From: Liolophura sinensis
Lineage: Eukaryota > Mollusca > Polyplacophora > Chitonida > Chitonidae
Length of the DNA stretch: 64,000 bases
NCBI RefSeq assembly: GCF_032854445.1
Contig: NC_088298.1
Location: forward strand, 23,337,295-23,401,294
Direction of reading: 5' to 3'
The position numbers and the translations under genes were made by a program. This document shows, piece by piece, positions 50,501 through 59,500 of this stretch; the first letter of the stretch is position 1, and every line of letters starts with the position of its first letter. The notes below the pieces were generated by a model. The model did no database searches, was not told the DNA's origin, and saw only the letters and a list, made by a program, of their open reading frames with translations.

Positions 50501-53500
50501 ATTGGTGTTTTACACCCTTCAAGAATATTTCACTTATATGATGACAACCAGCATTATGGTGGGAAGAAACCCATGACCATTCGCAGGTTGCTGGAAGGCC
50601 TTCTCATGTACGGCTGGAGAGGAAGCCAGCATGAACTGGACTTGAACTCATAGTGATCACATTAGTGGGAGACTGTGTACTATACATCTTCAATTAAACA
50701 ATATGGTTTAATATCCCTGCACTTTAAAAATCCCGAAAACAAAATACTGAACATTTTAATAGTATGAATCACATAATAACTTCAAACTGTGTGCGAACAC
50801 ACGACGGAGTTGCATTCAGGATAAGAAGAAAATAACCTCAACCTGTAGTACTTGTGGCTAGTGAAAAATGAACAAACAACTTCCCAAAACAACTACACAA
50901 AATCAACCTTCTGTGCTACAGTTTTTGCATCCTGCGATTTAGATGGGATTTCACAAGAGGACATACTACATAAAAAATGACTACTGTAATTCTTCAACCT
51001 TTTCGCATATTTGCAAGGTGTTTACTCAAGCAAATTCTGAAAGCATTATTCTGCACTGACTGATAAAATCATACTTTTTGTGAAGCCCAGACACTAGCCG
51101 TTCCAACCAATTTAGTCTCCAAAATCAACTTAAAAAGGTGTATAAATTGCTCTTTAGTACATGGAAAGGCTGAGGAATTAGGGTACCATGAATTCCATTT
51201 GCAGCCTCTAAATTCCTTTAACACCCGCCCCCCACCCCATGCAAAAAAAAAACAAACAAAAACCAAACAAACTGGCAATAGTGAGTATTAAACTCCTGAC
51301 CTGGCAGCACCTTTTTACCCCTCACTCCCTTAATTTCAAAGCCATGCCTTTAATCACCTGTTAGCATGAATAACAGGGGCTAATCTAGACTCCCTCTTCC
51401 TTCATTACTGCTAATAAATATGCAATTACAGCCTGGACCATGGAATAGAATAAGGCGATCATTACTTTAGAGCATGACTTTTAACCCCTGGAGATGAAAA
51501 TCAATTCCCTGACAGAGATAAACTTGCCACACACGAATAGCTCAGGTTATGATGACTAATACTGTCCACATACTAGTAATTCCTAACTAAGTAACTAATT
51601 CCTTAGTTAGAAAATAGCACCGTAGATTAATACACCAATTTTGAAGAAAACAGCCTGTTTGCGCAACAAGGTTCTCTGTTTCTTTGAACATTGTTTGAAT
51701 GAATGAATGAATGAATGAATGAATGAATGATCATGGTTTAACGCCACATCACATTATTTCAGCCATATCGTGGCGAGAATAAGGTGAAAACACAAGGCAG
51801 TGAATGTTCATGCTTGTACATCATGATGGCCAGTTTTACAGCTAGAAGAACCTTGAGTTCACAGGATTTTGGCAAGTTAAAGACAAACTCTTCCATGTGA
51901 GAGATACACATCATTTTAGGTTTAGGTGGACCCTATGTCAATGGAGGAATGCGGAGTAAAAAACATTTTACATGTGTTTAATTAATTAGCACTGAAATTT
52001 ATGTTCTGTGAAGGAAAATTTAAGGGTACTGAGATGTGGATTGGTGAAGTGTGCAAGCAGCATTATCTGCCATCAGCCATCAGACCCTCTGTCTGTACAC
52101 GATACACACAGCGGGTCTGTACACCATACACACATAGACCACAGGCTTGGAGTACACTAATTCTTCAAACTCAATACTGTGAAATATTACAAGAGAACTA
52201 TAATCAAGTGGAGAGAAATAATCTGCGCAGTTTTAGGAACCTTGCATCTTTAGTGACACAAACAAATAATTTTTGGTGCTTCAAAGGTTAAAACTGTTGA
52301 AGATTTAGTACCTTAATTCTTCTAATTTTTAAGACCATGGTCTGCTTTTTTTAGCCAATGTACATGTAACTAAAGCACGAACATTGAGTTTCTCTTTTTT
52401 TTCACATGGTTAGTGCATCGAATGAAGAACATATTAACATAAAATAGAAAATTTTATAATACTGATCTACTCCCGTTCCAGTAGGCCACTTTTCTACTTT
52501 TTTTTCTATTTTAGTTGCTAACCTGGATGTCTAATAACCTTCGCTTTTACAACCTATTCATATGTTTACTTTTCCAAACAACTGTCACCACTACTAATAT
52601 CTGTCCACAAATTAGAAGAATTAGAGTAGTGTTATAATCTACATGCACACTGTACTTGTGATCAGAATGTTTGTTTACAGGCGCAAATTGTAATCAAACA
52701 AATGGGTACACTTGGGTATGCATCCAGCCCAACCTTGATTACTGTATCAACTTGAATAAATGTCCCACAAATTAATATAATCACTATGGTACATATAATA
52801 CATGCACTTTAACTCCTCACCCCTGAGGTTTTGGAACCCTGCCCTCAGGGGTCTGTCAAATACCCAGCAGAGACTGGAGTCTAACATATGCCCCCAAATC
52901 TCCCTCTGGGTGTTTAGGCTGGGGCAAAAGGGCAGGGTGGAGATGAGGTGCTTAGACAGTCAGCCTATAGGAGGAGCAAACCAGGGGCTCCCTAATGGGC
53001 TAAATGTGGTATTAATTAGTCTGCCCTATTGGGGTTGGGGGGCGGGAGGAGGGGGGGGGGGGGCACAAGTAAATAAGTCTGGGGTATTGACTGTTCATGA
53101 TTGTCCCATCAATAAATCACAAATGATCATCAACATCCATTAATTACACACATCAGGTAAGTACATTCATGTTTACTCACACATAACAAACACTAATTTT
53201 GACAACATAATTATTTAAAGCAATTCTAACATCATAATGTTCATTAGACAACTTAAAATGCAAATAAAACTTGAAAATTTTTGACGAAATCTGGTACATC
53301 CTTTTGATACTTTCCAACTGTACATTTCTAGAGGCATATAAATGTTGTAAAATACATTACGTTGTAGCTATCGTGCTACATTCCTCACAAGCCTCAGAAC
53401 ACCTGTCTAAAATGAATAAACCTTTCAGAATTAGACAAAGTGTACAACTAAAGCCATGGGTGGAATTTCACGTTATTGTTATTTGTGGTTTGTGTAAAGT

Positions 53501-56500
53501 TTTTATTCTGTAATAATAAGTATTTTGCAATGATAAATTCCTTCAGAATGCAGTAAGGACACACAAAATGACATTTTAGTTTCACGGGCAGTATAAACGT
53601 AAAATAAAACTTAAAAATCATCTGATTTAGAGAATGTTTGGTTTATCCCAGCAATTTTCCCTGCTTAAGACATGATTGTAAAAGCTTAAAACGCAGGAAA
53701 TCCGTACAAAGCTGAAGATCTGACAAAAATGAAATCTGGATTTTCACTTTCATTATTATTCTAGTTTTGACAATATTTCTTAGTGTCGGGCCACCAGTCA
53801 AACAAAAAATAAAATTGGTGTTGCCTAAATGTAAGTAAGAAAAAAATAAGCCGATACAAAGTTATTTGGAGAAAATGTTTCTCATAAAGGTCAACCTTTG
53901 TAAAATGTTTGTAGTTCTGATTCTAATTAGGTTTCCATCATCAATCTCAGTATCGCCACGATACGGCTGAAATATTGCCGGTGTGGCATTTAGCCGTAAT
54001 CATTCATTTATTCAATCTCACAACAAAGGTGCTTTGAGAAACATCATGATGATGCAAGCAGCAGAAAGCAGTGACGGTCTTTTCCAGGCAAAATACAGGA
54101 ATGCTAAAAAAAAAAACTGAAACCATTTTGCACTCATCTTTCTGTTAAACTTCTTGAGTGATACATATAATGCCAGCTGTTGGTGTTTTTCATATTTCGA
54201 GCCTTTTTTTCAAGCGGTGAAGTCAAACGGGCTCTGTTAGCAAAACCTCAGGAGGCTCATTTTAGCTTCTGATGCTCTGTGGTAAAAACATAATCTTGTG
54301 TCTGCCAGAAAACTTTAGGCTTTGAAAACTGAGTCAGGTCGTAAGTCACTGGGCTGTAAATAGGTTTCCAAATGCTTTTTCCCCCATTACACAAACAAGA
54401 GAATTTAAAGGCTGTTGTTGTTGGCTAAACTTAAAAAAAAAGAGTATTCTTCACAGTGCTGTACACATAGAGGAGAATGAATATCCATGATAATTGAGAA
54501 CCAAATTCCTGAAATAAACCAGTAATTTGTACAAATTACACACAAGTTTCTAGCGATGAATGACTGGCCTTTCCAGAAAACATTCTCTGTGGTGTGAGTT
54601 TTAATGCATGACATTAATATCAGTCATTCTTAGAAAGAACCAAACCAGCTTTGCCAAAATGACTGAAAGCTGTACAGAGTAAATACTGAAACATCTGAAA
54701 ATGGTCATGTAACAATGTGGGCAAATGGTTTGAGATTAATATTTACTTTTTTAATTTATTTGATTGGTGTTTTATGCAGTACTGAAGAAAATATTCAACT
54801 TATATGATGACTGCTAGCATTATGGTGCGAGGAAACCTGACAGAGCCCGTTGGAAACCCATGACCATCCACAAACTGCTCACAGACCTTCCCACGTATGG
54901 CTGGAGAGGAAGCCAACATGAGCTGGACTTGAACTCACAGTGATTGCATTGGTGAGAGGCTTTAAAAATGCAAGCTTCATAAAACTATACAAATTATTTC
55001 TCAACACCCCATAGTTCTCATAGAATGCTTCAAAATATTGGTTGCAGAGGCAGTTTAAAATTTTTGTGTGTGTGTGTTTATTTCCAAACGTGTTGAGAGT
55101 CCTCTTATTGGTCTCTTTATTTCAAAATTTACACAGATCTTGTGAAATTTTGGCAATGTTTATTTGTGCAAGGAGTTTGTGGATGCTACATACCCTATTT
55201 ATTCTAATTTGATGGTCACCTGGTCGGCTCATTTTAGGCAATATATACATAATTGTATCAGGAATATTGAGTTTCTTTTTTCTCAAATGGTTAGACCATC
55301 TAATGAACAACATACTCATATCTTTACTTTTCCAAAAGGCTGGTAAAGAAATGTAATAATCTTTCTTTCAACACCACTAAAATCTGTCCAAAATTTTAGA
55401 CGAATTAGGTTATAACTCCCTGTATACTTCCTTCCTGCACCAGTAAAATCCATAATCCAAAGCAACCAATAACATGTTTCCTTTACCTCAAAAATCAAGG
55501 CTAATGTTTCATCACCAGGCCACATAAAGACAGACAGGGTGCACACGTACCAATACATAGCCTTGCTGTCAGGAGTACTTACACAACTCATGACTAGCAT
55601 CAAGTTCAAGTCAATCACCCTTAAGGACATGAATGGGCAAAGTGCAGGTGCTCATCAATTATCTGTACATTCCATATATTCTAAAGGACAGCTTAACCTT
55701 CTGCTGACAACTTACCTTGATTCCTCAACCATTTTGCATATGAAAAAGCAACTTTCAGTGCAATATATGCACATTTGTAATTTTTTTTTTGGTGACAAAA
55801 CTACATTGTTTGGATTTGCCAATTTTTGGTGACAAAACTACATTGTTTGGATTTGCCAATTTCTTAACCTGGAGAGCAGACTAATCTTACCAACCGTGTT
55901 GTTTCCAAGCACTATGTTGAAGTATGGTATGTGGCAATCTCCACTGCATAATGATTTGATATTCGAGTTTATTTTACGCCCATTCTTGTGAAAATGGCTC
56001 AAAATAAACTGAGCTATTTCCTCACAATGCAACATCTAGTACCTTTCATTGGAGTTGCTACAACACATTAGCAATGCTGGTACATATAATCAACCCACTG
56101 GATGATGTCTAACATGAAAGCATTCATATAATATAAGCTATGTTATTGACAGCCAGCTAAGCACAGTTTAGGTGTACATTTATAGCTTATACATGCCTTT
56201 GGTGCCACTTTTGAAAACATTCCAATTTAGTTCTAACATTAAACATTCATTTCTGCAAACAACAGGCAGTGTTGTTAATTTGTGCACCAGTTTTAAACCA
56301 AAACAGTTTAAAGTTCATACCCATTTTTACTGAACACCACTGAGAAAGTGTGACACATGTTCCGAACTGGCAATGATATCACTTGATATGTCAGTGGAAG
56401 TCGAACTTTTGCCACTGTGATCATTCAACATTTTCGGATATTGGCGAAGTGTTGATTCAAGCATCTTCTGAAGGCATCGTTCTCTGCTGACTGATAAAAT

Positions 56501-59500
56501 TACACTTTTTGTGAAGCTCTGAAATTGGCCCATTCATATAATGTAGTTTTGTTTCCAAAATGAACTTCAAAATGTGCATAAATTGCACTGAAAGTTCCTC
56601 TTTCACACGAGAAAAAGATGAGAAAGTAAGGTACTGTGGGGATGTCTTACCATGATGCTATATCCAGTGATCAAATATTCATGTCCAATCACATTTCCAA
56701 AACGCAAATCAAATCAACTAATGCCTACAAAAGTGCCCAGCGGAGACCGTGACTTCTGCCGTGTACAGACGTCCTGGTTTTGTTGAGTGCAACATACACG
56801 TACTGTAAAAGACTTCAATGTCTCAACTCAGCCATGGGTAAGTCATTTTTCCTAGTTTGTATTCTTCTACATAGCTTACTGCTTGACTACTAACTCATAT
56901 TTAACAAAAATTCCTTAACCAGTGTTCCTCGAAAATATCTTACCTATGCAAAATCTTCAATAATTTCTGCAGACAGTAGACAGGCCATTTGGATGAAGTC
57001 CAGTATTTAGCTCCAATGTTTCTACTCAGCTGCCTCTGTACCCCTTTGGCAGGACTGATACCCTTTAAGCGGGTGCACACAGGCTTAAGCCCACATCTGT
57101 CTACCCTAGTTCCCTCCCCCCTCCCCACACTCTTATCTCCTTATCCCAGCTTCTTCTAGTATAGCATCTCCTGATGTGGAGTTTTACAAGTACTGTAAAT
57201 GTCTTAATAATATGTCCATATATGTGATAATGTTGTCTCTCATTCAAAATTACTGTAAAGGGTCTAATCATCTTGGAGATTTTTACAAGAATGAATGAAT
57301 GATTATGGTTTTAGATCTTAGGCCGCCATGAATTTTACTTCATAACCTACCCTATTTCTTCTAATTCTTAGGACATCTGGTCTGCTCTTTTCAGCCAGAA
57401 TACATATAACTGTGGCAAAAATATTTAGTTTCTTTTTTTTTCTTTGCATGGTTAGTGCATCTAATGAACAACATGCTCATATTTTTACTTTTCCAAATGG
57501 CTAGGAAAGGAATGTAATCTTCTGCTTTCAGCACTACTAATACCTATCCCAAACTTTAGAAGAATCAGGGTAAGTGTTACTGTCTTTCTCCTGTTTTTCC
57601 CCGATTTTCTAAACACCTAAATATATCTTCAAGAGGAAGAGTTGCTGTTACACTCCACATTTTCCAACACATTTTTTCAGTGTTATTTTTCACATCATCC
57701 TAAGGTATTAAAAAAAAAAAGATACATTCTGCTCATAAAATAAATCTATAAATTGGTGTTGTCTTGCATGAAGGAAATAATATCATATTTAATTATTACT
57801 GGACACATACATATTATCACAGACATTAACATGGAGAATGAAAGAACTTCTGCTCATTATTGTTTTCTAAACTATTAAACTATAGTGATATACACATATA
57901 AACTTTTTTATTACAGACTTAATATATCCCCCCACCCCCCAAGAAAAAAGAAACCTTTATTTTGGCCAAATCAATACACTCAAATGCATACAAAAAAACA
58001 TCAAAACATAAGTCTTCAGGCTTAAATCTGTTGTTAAGTTAACTTTTGCCAACCTTTTCAATCACTAAAGCACCTTTTTAGTGGAATTTCTGTATGCAAT
58101 TATTATGAAAATGATGCTACAATGATTTGTTTGTATCACTAAAGATGCAAGTTTCATAAAACTGCGCAAATTAGTTCACTAAACCCCATAGTTCTCCCAG
58201 AATCTTTCAAAATATTGGTTGCAGTGGAGGCTGAAACGGTTGAATTAAGATAATTGCTTCATATCTTCATTCATATCTTCATTAATATCTTCATTAATGT
58301 ATATATGTGGCAGCTTTCTCAATCCTCGATGTCCACAGCAGTTAAAATTTCAAACTATAGGCATCCAATTTTGTTTCATCCTATTAGGTTAAGCCCTGTT
58401 GAGCCAGCCTGTTGGCCCTCCTCACCCCCCTACCACCCACACCCTTGTTTATAGCCCAGCCAGTCTCCTTAACCAGGCCAGTCATCTGTCTATTAAAGCC
58501 TTCTTCATGCAAGGCCTCATTGCTCCAGACAGCACATGTGCGGTCAGTTTATACCCACCACATGTTCACTTTATTGCTAACATGCACATATATTACACAA
58601 CACTGGGTGTGGTCCACATTAAATAATGATATACTGTAAATCTTCAACATTTTCGACTGCCAAAGCCCTTTTTTAGCAGTGGAAAGTATGCACATAATTA
58701 TTATGAAAATGATGATAAAACAATTCACTTGAGTCACATGATCCAAGTTTAATTTTGATCCAAGCTGCGCAGATTTTTTCTCTACATTCTATGGTTCTGT
58801 CAGAGTATTTCAAAATGTTGTTTGTTCAAGAGTTGAAAAATTAAGGTACTGTTTGCATTTTGTTAGGTATCAAGATTGTGCAGTTACAATTCATGTTTGT
58901 GTTTTATTTTGTGTTTTTGTGTTATTAAGAATCCCATTACAGCCAAAAAAGTAAAGTAAATTTAACAAAATTTAGGTCATCACCATATGACTGTTAAAAA
59001 TTATATTTGGAAACAATGATGTATTTTTCCCCCCCACGATTTCTCATAATAAATGACACATAAAATATTATAATACAAATTTATACTCAGTTTGCTTTAA
59101 TTCTGTTAAAACACAGAAAATACATCTACCATAAAGTTATGAAATTTTGATGCACTTAAAAAGAAGAAGTTATTTGGGAAAAAGCCTCAGTTTAGAGGAT
59201 ACAAGCATCTTGACCTTTTTTCTTTACAGAAAAATGTAAGCACAACATACTGTTTACACTAGACATGGAATTTACACATATACTGTCAACAAATGACCCA
59301 ATATCATTTAATACAATGTTTTCCCTGTTTCAGGTCACTGTAACACTCTCAATGTCACCTAACATTTATCTACATGTCCTCAACAATACTTTCAAAACAT
59401 CAAAAACACATAAAAATATAACTCTTTAAAACTTAGGGTTTCCTTGCCATACTGTTACACAATTCCTTTATAAACTTTAACTTAATCTGTAAAACTTCCT

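Noticed and set aside
52802-53143. 113-codon plus-strand frame
   Set aside because: Runs through a G-tract and low-complexity DNA; no splice sites or domain.
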